From the NCBI GenBank assembly GCA_017503945.1, contig JAFVSB010000061.1, forward strand, positions 1 to 30,392: a DNA stretch of 30,392 nt, in the 5' to 3' direction. Shown piece after piece: positions 14,602 through 22,482 of this stretch. The first letter of the stretch is position 1. Every line of letters begins with the position of its first letter. The stretch is from Clostridia bacterium (GTDB taxonomy: Bacteria; Bacillota; Clostridia; UMGS1810). Below the pieces are notes generated by a model. It did no database searches. It had not been told where the DNA came from and was given only the letters and a program-made list of their open reading frames with translations. Made by a program: the position numbers and the translations under genes.

Positions 14602-16819
14602 CACTATTCTCCAGAAGCTCAACGGCTATTGCCGCATTTCGTTTTGCTTTTTGTTTCATTTCGGTGCACAAATTGTCCGAAGCGGTGCCGCCATTGTCAG
14701 AGTAAAAGGCATCAATGAGCTCTTTTAGCTGAGAGTCGGTGACAGTGGCAACATCGGCAATGTATTTCTGACGGAAATATTCCATAAAGCCGTCTATTTT
14801 GGGGTCATATTTGATGGCTATCACACCAACTGCGCACGACACTGCATACACCAGCGAATGAAGCCTCATTGCCACCACGAGTGATGAATAGCGGATGATG
14901 CCTATTGCCTCGCGGATTGTGAACGGAGTCTCTATGATATATGCCTTCTGGCTCATTTTGGCGCAAACAGAGCGCGCAATGGTAAGATCGGCAGGATATT
15001 GCATAGGCACAAACACAATTGCTTTGCCATGCACCTTGGCAGCATGGTCAAGAGCCTTTGCCATGTTGTCTTCAAAATCAGGTGATGCGTGCTTCCACTT
15101 TCTGAGAGCAACGCAGATGTATTCATCAAAGGGAATCGAATTGGCGCCAAAAATTTCTCTGATGCGCTCGCTGTCCTCCCCAGTGAGTGATATGGCAGGA
15201 TCGGCAGTCACCTGGGCAGGCACTGTGATGCCCATGGCTTTTAGCTCACCATATGACTTTTGCTCACGCAGGGTGATACGGTCTACATTGCGATTGAGCA
15301 CACTTGCCGTGAGGCGTCTGTTGCACTTTTTGTTCACAGGGCCAATGCCGCTTGCAATCTGCATGACCTTCATGCCGCAACGCTTGGCAAAAGCTATGAT
15401 AAAGAGATAATACCAAAGTGATTTGGAACTTGTTTCGTCCTGAATTAGCGAGCCGCCGCCCGAAAGGAGCACAGCCGAATTTTTGAAAAGCTTATGCAGC
15501 TTAAACGGCGACACACGCTCGTAGGCATCGACCTTATACATTTTGCGGGTAGAGAGCGGATTTGACGAGAGCACCGCAAGGCGCGCATCGCTCTTGGCTT
15601 TTTTCAGGTCGGTCACAAGAGCCAGAAGCAGAGCATCATCACCGCTGTTATTGAAGCCGTAGTAGCCGCTGAGCACAAAATCGTAGCGTTTGGGGTTGTG
15701 ATAGTCGGCTATGATGGAGCTGTATATCCTCATGTGGTCATCGGCAAGCACCTGTGATGAAAACTGTGAGGTCACCTTTTGGTATATGTTCTCGCCCATT
15801 TGGGCAAGTTTTTCCTTGTCTGCTGCAAGCTCGAGAAGCTTTTGGGCAAAATCTGCCTCATTGCAGCTTTCAAAAAGCGCGCCTGTTACGCCGTCTTCCA
15901 CAAGGGCAGGTATGCCGCCCACTCGGCTGGCAAGCATGGGACGCTTCATGGCAGCCCCCTCGAGCATAGAATATGGAAAGCTCTCGCAAAGTGAAGTGAG
16001 AGAGTTTATGTCGATAAAATTCAAAAAGCCGTACATATCGGTCACATAGCCGAGAAAATGCACTGCGTCCCCCATACCGAGCGACTCGGTGAGAGCGCGC
16101 AGATTGGCCTCTTCTACGCCTGAACCGGCAATGAGAAAACGAAGATTTTTGTTTTTTTCATAGGCAAGGGCAGCACCTTTTATGAAGGTGTCAACTCCTT
16201 TTACAATGTCAAAGCGTGCGGCAATGCCCACATATGTGAGCGAATCGGAAAGCTCAAGCGAATATTTTGCCGCAAAATCCTCTTTGGAGGTCACCTCGGC
16301 GGGGATTGTGTCATAGTCCATGCCATTGTAGACGGTGTGGATATTGTTTGGGCAAAAGCCTCGGTCTATGAGCATATCTTTAAAGCTATCGGACACCGCT
16401 ATGAAATAGTCGAGCTTTTTGAGAGAATATGAGTTGAGATTGGTGAAGATGAGTTTTTTGAAAAATGTGTCAAAATCCAAAAGATAGTCACTGTGCATTG
16501 TGGTGACTATGGGAATTGAAAGGTGTTTTTTGAGAAACTTTGCTATGAAATTGGCTCTCGCGCCATGCACATGCAAAAGCTCAATGCCACGCTCTGCTAT
16601 AAAACGGCGGATATCCTTAAGCACACGGAGGTCAAAACGGTTTTTTTGCTCAAAGAGCACCGTCTCCACATCTTTTTCGAGGATTTCATTGTAAAAAACA
16701 CCCCTCATAAGGCAAGCAACCACTACATCACATTGTGATGTGAGCTTGTCGAGCAGTGAAAAAAGGTGTGTTTTGGCACCACCCGAGTCGCCGCCGCTTA
16801 TCATGTGCATTATTTTCAT
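14585..16819 (-). CDS. csaB: Fusion of GT4 glycosyltransferase and polysaccharide pyruvyl transferase CsaB
   Basis: A 744-residue two-domain protein. Residues 1-375 are a GT-B glycosyltransferase of family GT4: glycine-rich start MISGGDSGGAKTHLF, VYNGMD, and the donor-binding E-x7-E motif (CESFPYSMLEG, Glu279 and Glu287) followed by ASRVGGIPALVEDG. Residues about 380-744 are a polysaccharide pyruvyl transferase of the CsaB type (FVLSGYYGFNNSGDDALLLAL, LLSGGGSLIQDETSSKSLWYY, and a late VAMRLHSLVYA with the conserved RxHS). CsaB transfers pyruvate from phosphoenolpyruvate to ManNAc-type residues of secondary cell wall polymer, the ligand for SLH domains. The fusion would join sugar addition and its pyruvylation. 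Start at 16819 follows AGGAGGTG at 6 nt; the upstream GTG at 16828 lies inside that site. The palindromic element ends 3 nt before the site. Confidence 0.9.
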   Translation of the reverse strand: MKIMHMISGGDSGGAKTHLFSLLDKLTSQCDVVVACLMRGVFYNEILEKDVETVLFEQKNRFDLRVLKDIRRFIAERGIELLHVHGARANFIAKFLKKHLSIPIVTTMHSDYLLDFDTFFKKLIFTNLNSYSLKKLDYFIAVSDSFKDMLIDRGFCPNNIHTVYNGMDYDTIPAEVTSKEDFAAKYSLELSDSLTYVGIAARFDIVKGVDTFIKGAALAYEKNKNLRFLIAGSGVEEANLRALTESLGMGDAVHFLGYVTDMYGFLNFIDINSLTSLCESFPYSMLEGAAMKRPMLASRVGGIPALVEDGVTGALFESCNEADFAQKLLELAADKEKLAQMGENIYQKVTSQFSSQVLADDHMRIYSSIIADYHNPKRYDFVLSGYYGFNNSGDDALLLALVTDLKKAKSDARLAVLSSNPLSTRKMYKVDAYERVSPFKLHKLFKNSAVLLSGGGSLIQDETSSKSLWYYLFIIAFAKRCGMKVMQIASGIGPVNKKCNRRLTASVLNRNVDRITLREQKSYGELKAMGITVPAQVTADPAISLTGEDSERIREIFGANSIPFDEYICVALRKWKHASPDFEDNMAKALDHAAKVHGKAIVFVPMQYPADLTIARSVCAKMSQKAYIIETPFTIREAIGIIRYSSLVVAMRLHSLVYAVSCAVGVIAIKYDPKIDGFMEYFRQKYIADVATVTDSQLKELIDAFYSDNGGTASDNLCTEMKQKAKRNAAIAVELLENSDDKQK

Positions 16820-16835
16820 GGCATTCACCTCCTGT

Positions 16836-17113
16836 TAGTGTGACAGGACTCGAACTAACATTGGTTTCACATGACAAATTTACCTGAAACTACAGTAAAT
16901 TCCTTGAAAATACGCCAGTATTCCCTGCGTAATTTACTTTGTTTCAAGAAAATTTGTCTATGTGAAACTGCCAAGCACCTGACAACTTGAAAATTTTATT
17001 AAGATTTTAGTGCGGCAGGTTGAAGGCGGGCTGACGCCCGTCAAAACCGACAAACTGAAAGCTTTTAAAATTTTCAGTTGCCAGGCAGTGAGAGTTCGAA
17101 TCCTGTCACACTA
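16836..17113. repeat. 278-bp three-way-junction palindromic element (MITE-like or structured RNA)
   Basis: The stretch between the two glycosyltransferase fusions (320 bases without a gene) is almost entirely inverted repeats. The ends pair with each other: AGTGTGACAGGA-C/T-TCGAACT at 16837-16856 and, inverted, at 17093-17112 (19 of 20). Inside are two arms. Arm I spans 16863-16968: GTTTCACATGACAAATTT pairs with AAATTTGTCTATGTGAAAC (one bulge), then 16885-16901 with 16931-16946, then AATACGC with GCGTAATT. Arm II spans 16975-17088: GCACCTGACAACTTGAAAATTTT region pairs with AAAATTTTCAGTTGCCAGGC, and holds a GC-rich hairpin at 17025-17042 (GGCGGGC TGAC GCCCGTC). The outer repeats are flanked by TA on both sides. 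It has no reading frame of note. Whether it is a mobile element or a functional RNA cannot be told here. Confidence 0.75.
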
Positions 17114-17139
17114 GCATAATTTGGCACAAAGCCAAGGAT

Positions 17140-18765
17140 TTAAAAATATCTTTTATATGTTTCTTCGAGTAGATTGTCAAGATTAAACACTGTGTCCACA
17201 GCCTTAAGAGCATTTTTGGAATATTTTGCTCTTAGCTCTTCATCTGACATCATGGTGTTTATAGCCTGTGCCATCTGGTCACAATCGCCGTATTCCACAA
17301 GCATGCCGCAATCGTTTTCATCACAGAGGATATCTCCGTTGCCGCCTACATTGGTGGCAATGACAGGGAGGCCTGCATCCATAGCCTCTAAGATTGCAAA
17401 CGAAAGCGCCTCATAGCACTTGGCACTATTGATGTAGAGGTCACTTATTTTGAGAATTTCGCCCGCATCGGTGCGATAGCCAAGCTGCATAATGTGCTTT
17501 TCAAGACCCTTTGAACGAATGAGAGCCGTTATCTTGTCCCAAAGCTCGCCCTCGCCGAGAATAAGAAGCACAAACTTTTTGTCAGTGAGCTTGGTAAGCT
17601 TTTCTATTGAATTGGTAAGATAATCAAGCCCCTTGGCTATGTGATAGCGCGCCAGAGTTGTCATCACAAAGGTGTCATCATCTATGCCGAGCTCAGCTCT
17701 GAGATTGGGATTTGCACCTGTGCGCTCATGGGGGAAGATGCCGTTGTAGATGACATCTATCTTGTCGGCCTTGACACCGTTGCCCACCAAAAGATCCTTG
17801 CCGTTGTTGCACACAGAGATGATTTTGTGGTTGTTTTTGGTCATTATTTTGTTGGTTATCTTCCAGAGGAAGTTGGTTTTGAGAGTGAGATGGCAGGTGT
17901 AGACCACCTTTGTGCCGCTGTAGTATTTGCGCGAAAGAAGTGCAATATAGTTTTCGCGAGGGTACTGGGCGTGAATCACATCGATGTTGTTGGTGCGGCA
18001 ATAGTCAGCAAGCTTTTTTGCCGCCTTTTTGTCAAATGGGTGGCGCATGTTGAGCTGCAGCATAGGTATGCCGAGCGCCTTTAAGTCATTGGAGAGCTTG
18101 CCCTCTACATTGTAGGCAAAATAGCACTTGGTGTCTTTGCCTTCATAGGTTTTTATGAGGTTATACACATATTTTTCGGTGCCTGCATTACCTGCATAAT
18201 TGATGAGATATAATACTTTCATACGGGGAACGCCCTCCTTTTGAGTTCTTGTTTTTATTATTTTCGCCGGATTGCCACCCACAACGGCAAACTCGGGCAC
18301 ATCTTTGGTAACAACTGCCCCTGCCGCTATGATGGCACCGCTCCCAACGGTAACACCGGGCAGAATTATAGCATTTGCCCCAATCCACACATCATCGCCT
18401 ATGGTGACCTTTTTCTTTTCGGCAGTCTGCAGACGCATGGGGCGGTATATGTTTTCTGTTTCGTGATTTTGTGTATAGATGCTCACATTGGGCGCCATCA
18501 TAACATCATTGCCAATAGACAGCGGCCCTGCCACGCGGCAATTCAGTCCAAGACCTGAATTATCTCCGATGCTTATGTCCTTGCCCGATGCAAAAAACGC
18601 ACCGTGCTCTATGTTGACATTTTTGCCCATTGATGAAAACATCCGTCTTGCAAAAAATGCTCTAATCTTTTTGGAGCCCATGCTGTAGGGCACATCAGAG
18701 CCCGGGAGATGGCGCGCCCAAAAATAGTACATCACATAGCTGAGCGCAAAAGATATTTTGCCCAT
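17140..18765 (-). CDS. Fusion of hexapeptide acyltransferase and GT4 glycosyltransferase
   Basis: A 541-residue protein. Residues 1-175 are a left-handed beta-helix acyltransferase of the WcaF/Maa type (IGDNSGLGLNC, catalytic-type His101 in YTQNHETEN, then [49 protein letters not shown]). Residues 182-541 are a GT4 glycosyltransferase (LINYAGNAGTEKYVYNLIK, VIYNGI, and YEALSFAILEAMDAGLPVIATNVGG). The join is QKEGVPRMKV: its DNA contains AAGGAGGG (18240-18233) and, 10 nt on, an ATG at 18222 that starts the glycosyltransferase exactly where independent family members begin. So the glycosyltransferase may also be made alone. Both halves suit polysaccharide repeat-unit assembly and O-acetylation. 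GAGGTG lies 8 nt before the first ATG, and the upstream flippase ends 12 nt earlier. Confidence 0.85.
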   Translation of the reverse strand: MGKISFALSYVMYYFWARHLPGSDVPYSMGSKKIRAFFARRMFSSMGKNVNIEHGAFFASGKDISIGDNSGLGLNCRVAGPLSIGNDVMMAPNVSIYTQNHETENIYRPMRLQTAEKKKVTIGDDVWIGANAIILPGVTVGSGAIIAAGAVVTKDVPEFAVVGGNPAKIIKTRTQKEGVPRMKVLYLINYAGNAGTEKYVYNLIKTYEGKDTKCYFAYNVEGKLSNDLKALGIPMLQLNMRHPFDKKAAKKLADYCRTNNIDVIHAQYPRENYIALLSRKYYSGTKVVYTCHLTLKTNFLWKITNKIMTKNNHKIISVCNNGKDLLVGNGVKADKIDVIYNGIFPHERTGANPNLRAELGIDDDTFVMTTLARYHIAKGLDYLTNSIEKLTKLTDKKFVLLILGEGELWDKITALIRSKGLEKHIMQLGYRTDAGEILKISDLYINSAKCYEALSFAILEAMDAGLPVIATNVGGNGDILCDENDCGMLVEYGDCDQMAQAINTMMSDEELRAKYSKNALKAVDTVFNLDNLLEETYKRYF

Positions 18766-18777
18766 ATGTATATCACC

Positions 18778-20328
18778 TCATTTTGAAAATCTCGAAAATA
18801 TCTTGCCGGCATAGGTTCTCACCATGCCAATGCCTGCTATTGCACCCGTAGCTGCATACACAACCACACCTACAAGTGCGGGCACTGCAAGCTTTATGAT
18901 GCGCACTCCAATGCCGCTGCCCGAAATCACACCGTTGAGCATGACATTTACACACCACACTGCCCCCATCATAACACAAGAGCACACAATGGATTTTACA
19001 AGCTCAGCACCCATGCCCGGAGCAAAAGAGCCCACCTTGCGCCTTAGCTGCCACATGAGATTGCAAAGACCGGATATGGAAGCGAGCGAATATGCAAGCG
19101 GTATGCCATATGCACCCATAACAGGCATCAGACTAAGGCTGAGCACCACATTGACAATCATTATAACAAAACCGTTGACGGCTGAAATTTTTGTGTTATT
19201 CACAGAATAAAGCGCGCGGTCGAGAATTTCCTTGAGACCAATGCCTATGATGCCCACTGCATAAAGGCTCAAAAACACCTCTGCCTTTGCCACAGCCTCA
19301 CCCGTCACCTTGCCCCACGCCACCAAAAAGTCGAGCAGCGGCTCTCTCACGGCTATGAAGCCTGCAGAGATGGGCACTAAAAGCGCCGACACGGTTTTTA
19401 ATATGCCTCCGAGGGTTTGTTTGTATTCGTTCATGTCACCCTTGGCGGCACTCTCGGAAAGCTTGGGATATACCACTGCAGTGATGGAATACACAAAGGC
19501 GAGCACGAGCTGAATGGTAATGTTCTGCACAAAGGTGAGAATGGTGACCATGCCTGCATCATAGCGCGCAATCATGGTGGAATTAAAAAGCATGTTGAGC
19601 TGATATGCCCCCACGCCCAAAAGCACGGGCACTGTCATTTTGCCCGCCTTTATAATGTCGGGGTCAGTGAGGCGAAAGCGCACTCTGTAGCGGTAGCCCG
19701 CCCGATATAGCGGCGGCACCAATATGAGCGCCTGAAGCGCAAGCCCTGCCACTGTGGCAAAGAGCAGCCCCGTCACGCCAAATCGGTCCGACAAAAAGAG
19801 CACATATGCAATGACAATGAGCGAGCTTGGCACGCTCACAAAAGCAGGCAGCCAGAATTTGCCCTCTGATTGAAGCATACCCTGAAAGATATAGTTCCAC
19901 GCATAAAAAAACATCACGGGCATAACAATCATGAGGCTTTTTACGGCAAAACTCCTCGAAGCATCATCACTTGCAAAGCCTGTGAAGCTCACCAAAAGCG
20001 GTGCAATGCACATGCCTGCAATCACCAAAAGAAGCGTGAGCACAGTAGACACAGTGATGATGTTGTCGGCAAAAAGCTTTGCCTTTTGCCCCTCGCCCAC
20101 CGCGCGGTGACCCACATATATGGGAATGACCACAGTGGAGAGCGCAGTGCCTATGCAGGTGAAGATAATGTTGGGAATGTTTATTGCATAAGAATAGATA
20201 TTGATGTATATACTGTCAGTGCCAAAAACCGACATATAAATCTGAGAGCTCAGCAGTGCAAGAAGCCTTGAAGCTATCATTATCACCATTACCGAGCCAA
20301 TCAGCGAGCCAATGTTTTTCTTTTTCAT
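18778..20328 (-). CDS. MurJ/MviN-type lipid-linked precursor flippase (leftward copy)
   Basis: A 516-residue polytopic protein with about 14 hydrophobic segments. The N-terminus (IASRLLALLSSQIYMSVFGTDSIYINIYSYAINIPNIIFTCIGTALSTVVIPIY) matches the MurJ branch of the MOP flippases, with the 'FG-x3-x-D/Y' loop and 'G-x-A-L-S-T-V-x-I-P' segment. In a cluster of glycosyltransferases and an acyltransferase it probably flips a lipid-linked wall-polymer unit, although a role as a lipid II flippase is not excluded. It begins 4 nt after the acyltransferase gene, whose last codons supply a GGAGA site 10 nt before this ATG, and ends 12 nt before the next gene, so all are one operon. Confidence 0.87.
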   Translation of the reverse strand: MKKKNIGSLIGSVMVIMIASRLLALLSSQIYMSVFGTDSIYINIYSYAINIPNIIFTCIGTALSTVVIPIYVGHRAVGEGQKAKLFADNIITVSTVLTLLLVIAGMCIAPLLVSFTGFASDDASRSFAVKSLMIVMPVMFFYAWNYIFQGMLQSEGKFWLPAFVSVPSSLIVIAYVLFLSDRFGVTGLLFATVAGLALQALILVPPLYRAGYRYRVRFRLTDPDIIKAGKMTVPVLLGVGAYQLNMLFNSTMIARYDAGMVTILTFVQNITIQLVLAFVYSITAVVYPKLSESAAKGDMNEYKQTLGGILKTVSALLVPISAGFIAVREPLLDFLVAWGKVTGEAVAKAEVFLSLYAVGIIGIGLKEILDRALYSVNNTKISAVNGFVIMIVNVVLSLSLMPVMGAYGIPLAYSLASISGLCNLMWQLRRKVGSFAPGMGAELVKSIVCSCVMMGAVWCVNVMLNGVISGSGIGVRIIKLAVPALVGVVVYAATGAIAGIGMVRTYAGKIFSRFSK

Positions 20329-20332
20329 GAGG

Positions 20333-20875
20333 TTATGGTCTCCAGGTCACATTTTCTTTGAGCACTCGGGCAGGATTACCACCCACTAAGGCGTGCGGCG
20401 GCACATCTTTGGTCACAACCGCGCCTGCGGCAACAACTGCCCCCTCACCTATGGTGACTCCCTTGAGCACTGTGGCTCCGCAGCCAATCCACACATTATC
20501 GCAGATTTTAACAGGTTTTACAGTCTCTGTGTCGGAGTTTAGCTTGTGGTAGTCGCGGTCTAAAATGTTGCAATCCCACGAAATGTCACACCCGGAGCCA
20601 ATCTCCACCAAAGAGCCTGCATGAATCTCGGTGCGATCGCCAATGTAGGTGCGATCACCAATTATGATGCGCGCCCTCGAGTGTGCGCCATAGGCGCTGA
20701 GCTTTACACCGCGGTGCAAAAGCACCCTTTTGCCCACGCTGACCTCACCGTTTGATTTCCACACTCTCACTCCCTTTTCAATGCGCAAAAGAGAGCCGAC
20801 AGAGGAAAATTTATATCTTTGAAGCATGCCCCTCAAAACTGCAAAGGCATTTGTCATAAAATCTCTTATATTCAT
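20333..20875 (-). CDS. Hexapeptide-repeat acyltransferase (WcaF/Maa-like)
   Basis: A 180-residue left-handed beta-helix acyltransferase. Hexapeptide turns run from about residue 35 on ([37 protein letters not shown]), with a probable catalytic His in LDRDYHKL and the standard closing part ([44 protein letters not shown]). The acceptor is likely a sugar of the polysaccharide made by this operon, with acetyl-CoA as donor. It is similar in plan to the N-terminal half of the fusion protein at 17140-18765, so the operon has two such enzymes. Start at 20875 has GGTGA 5 nt upstream; a TTG at 20893 in frame lies in the promoter's -10 box and can be dismissed. First gene of the leftward operon. Confidence 0.88.
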   Translation of the reverse strand: MNIRDFMTNAFAVLRGMLQRYKFSSVGSLLRIEKGVRVWKSNGEVSVGKRVLLHRGVKLSAYGAHSRARIIIGDRTYIGDRTEIHAGSLVEIGSGCDISWDCNILDRDYHKLNSDTETVKPVKICDNVWIGCGATVLKGVTIGEGAVVAAGAVVTKDVPPHALVGGNPARVLKENVTWRP

Positions 20876-20892
20876 ATATATCACCAGTGTCA

Positions 20893-20921
20893 ATTATATC
20901 ATAGTAGCATTTTTTAGTCAA
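20893..20921 (-). promoter_or_regulatory. Sigma-A-type promoter of the leftward polysaccharide operon
   Basis: On the minus strand TTGACT (20921-20916), 17 bp, TATAAT (20898-20893) with an extended -10 TGA. The predicted leader before the ATG at 20875 is only about 10 nt. It is one of the best promoter matches in the window. Confidence 0.7.
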
Positions 20922-20934
20922 CAACTATCTCGTC

Positions 20935-20963
20935 TTGACTAATTGCTCCAAATATTGTATCAT
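20935..20963 (+). promoter_or_regulatory. Sigma-A-type promoter of the rightward flippase/DUF5693 pair
   Basis: TTGACT (20935-20940), 17 bp, TATCAT (20958-20963), about 36 bp before the ATG at 21000. It is back-to-back with the leftward promoter; the two -35 boxes are 13 bp apart, so both sides of the locus may be regulated together. Confidence 0.6.
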
Positions 20964-20999
20964 ATAAGTTATAAATAATCCCATGAAAGGACTGAAAAC

Positions 21000-22478
21000 A
21001 TGAACGGCGGCGCATACATTATGGTTGTTATAGGCATACTTGCGGCAAAATGTCTTGGCTTTTTGAGAGACATTGTGTTTGCGTCTGTTTTTGGTGCAAG
21101 TGAATATACCGACATATACTTTCAGGTTTTCGGTCTGGCAAGCCTTGTGTTCACAGGCATAGGCGGAGCGCTCTCCACCCTTGTCATCAAAAACCTCAAC
21201 AAGAGCGAAAATATTGGCGAACAAAATCAAAAGCAATATGTGGCACACTTTATCGGTAAAACTGCCTTGGTCACCCTTGCAATCACCGCGCTTCTCTATG
21301 CCCTTGCAGGCCCAATAGTGAAAGTGCTTCTTCCGGGGCTTGCAGGCCACATGCATGATGATGCAGTAAAGATAATGTATATCATGCTGCCAAGCTGTCT
21401 TTTTGTCATTGTGGCATATATAATGTCGGGCGTGTTGCAAAATTCGGGCGTGTTTTTTGTGACCTCTGTGATGAGTCTGCCATACAATGTTGTCATAATT
21501 GCTTCGCTACTTGCTCCCTCGGCTGACATCACCACCGTGAGCATCATCACCACAGTGGGTTGGTTTTTGCACATTGTGATTCTCCTGCCAAGCTTTTTAA
21601 AGAAAGGCTACCGCCTTGCAGGTTCGCTAAAAGGTGTGCGCTCCGGCAAAGACACTAACCGCGAAGCGCTCTATATCTTCATATCGGGCATGATGTTTCA
21701 GCTTGTGTTCATGGCCGACAAAGCCTCGGTGACAGCCGACAGCGGCGCGGCATCTACCATCAACTATGCTTCCAATCTTTTTGTGACCATAGCAAGCGTG
21801 TTTGTGGTGGCAATGAGCAATGTGTCGTATCCATCGATATGCCGTCATTTTGAAAGCGGCAATACCGATATGGTAAAGAAGCTTCTTGGCTACATTATCA
21901 CTGTGCTGCTTGCAATTTTTGTGCCATTTATGCTCACAGTGACATGCTTTGGAGGTGACATAATATCACTTCTTTATGAAAGAGGCGAGTTTACTGAGCG
22001 CATGAGCGAGACCACCGCTCTGCTCTTTGGCATATACACCTTTGGCTTTTTTGGCTATGTGTGTCAGGAGCTTTTGGGCAAGGTGCTCTACCTCGACGGC
22101 AAATACCGCTACACTGTGGCAGGTACGATTGCCGCAGTAACACTCAAGCCGTTTATCAACACCTTCATTGCAAAAGGCAATCCGGAGCTTGTGGCGCTTT
22201 CTACCACTGTGATATTCTCGCTTTATGCAGTGTGCATACTCTTTGCCATAACCAAAAGTGTGGGCAACTATTTTTCGGCTGCTCTTTGCAAAAACATTGG
22301 CAAAATTGCCTTGTCGGGCGCTTCGGCACTGATTGTGTATGAGCTTTCCAAAAATCTCGCTCTGCCCCTTTCGGGCACAGAGCTTGCCTTTGCACCAAGG
22401 CTTGCGCTTTGCGCCTTGGCATATGTGGCAGTGCTTGCTCTTACAGGATGCATAAAGTTTATAGTAACCAAGAGGTAA
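21000..22478 (+). CDS. MurJ/MviN-type lipid-linked precursor flippase (rightward copy)
   Basis: A 492-residue polytopic protein, about 14 hydrophobic segments, of the MurJ branch: AAKCLGFLRDIVFASVFGASEYTDIYFQVFGL is the classical MurJ start with the R-D and 'FG-x-S-x-x-x-D' residues, followed by 'GIGGALSTLVI' and, later, YERGEFTERMSETTALLFGIYTFGF (family motif RG-x-F). It keeps the MurJ arginine-aspartate pair more clearly than the leftward copy, so it is the better candidate for a true peptidoglycan lipid II flippase, but its pairing with a DUF5693 gene suggests wall-polymer export. AAAGGA lies 8 nt before the ATG. It is 4 nt from the next gene, so they form an operon. Confidence 0.87.
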   Translation: MNGGAYIMVVIGILAAKCLGFLRDIVFASVFGASEYTDIYFQVFGLASLVFTGIGGALSTLVIKNLNKSENIGEQNQKQYVAHFIGKTALVTLAITALLYALAGPIVKVLLPGLAGHMHDDAVKIMYIMLPSCLFVIVAYIMSGVLQNSGVFFVTSVMSLPYNVVIIASLLAPSADITTVSIITTVGWFLHIVILLPSFLKKGYRLAGSLKGVRSGKDTNREALYIFISGMMFQLVFMADKASVTADSGAASTINYASNLFVTIASVFVVAMSNVSYPSICRHFESGNTDMVKKLLGYIITVLLAIFVPFMLTVTCFGGDIISLLYERGEFTERMSETTALLFGIYTFGFFGYVCQELLGKVLYLDGKYRYTVAGTIAAVTLKPFINTFIAKGNPELVALSTTVIFSLYAVCILFAITKSVGNYFSAALCKNIGKIALSGASALIVYELSKNLALPLSGTELAFAPRLALCALAYVAVLALTGCIKFIVTKR

Positions 22479-22482
22479 AGCT

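Noticed and set aside
17090..17113. GAGAGTTCGAATCCTGTCACAC looks like the T-loop and acceptor end of a tRNA
   Set aside because: The bases before TTCGAAT cannot pair with CCTGT to make a T-stem, no D-arm or anticodon arm is found, and the sequence is simply one end of the inverted repeat at 16836-17113.
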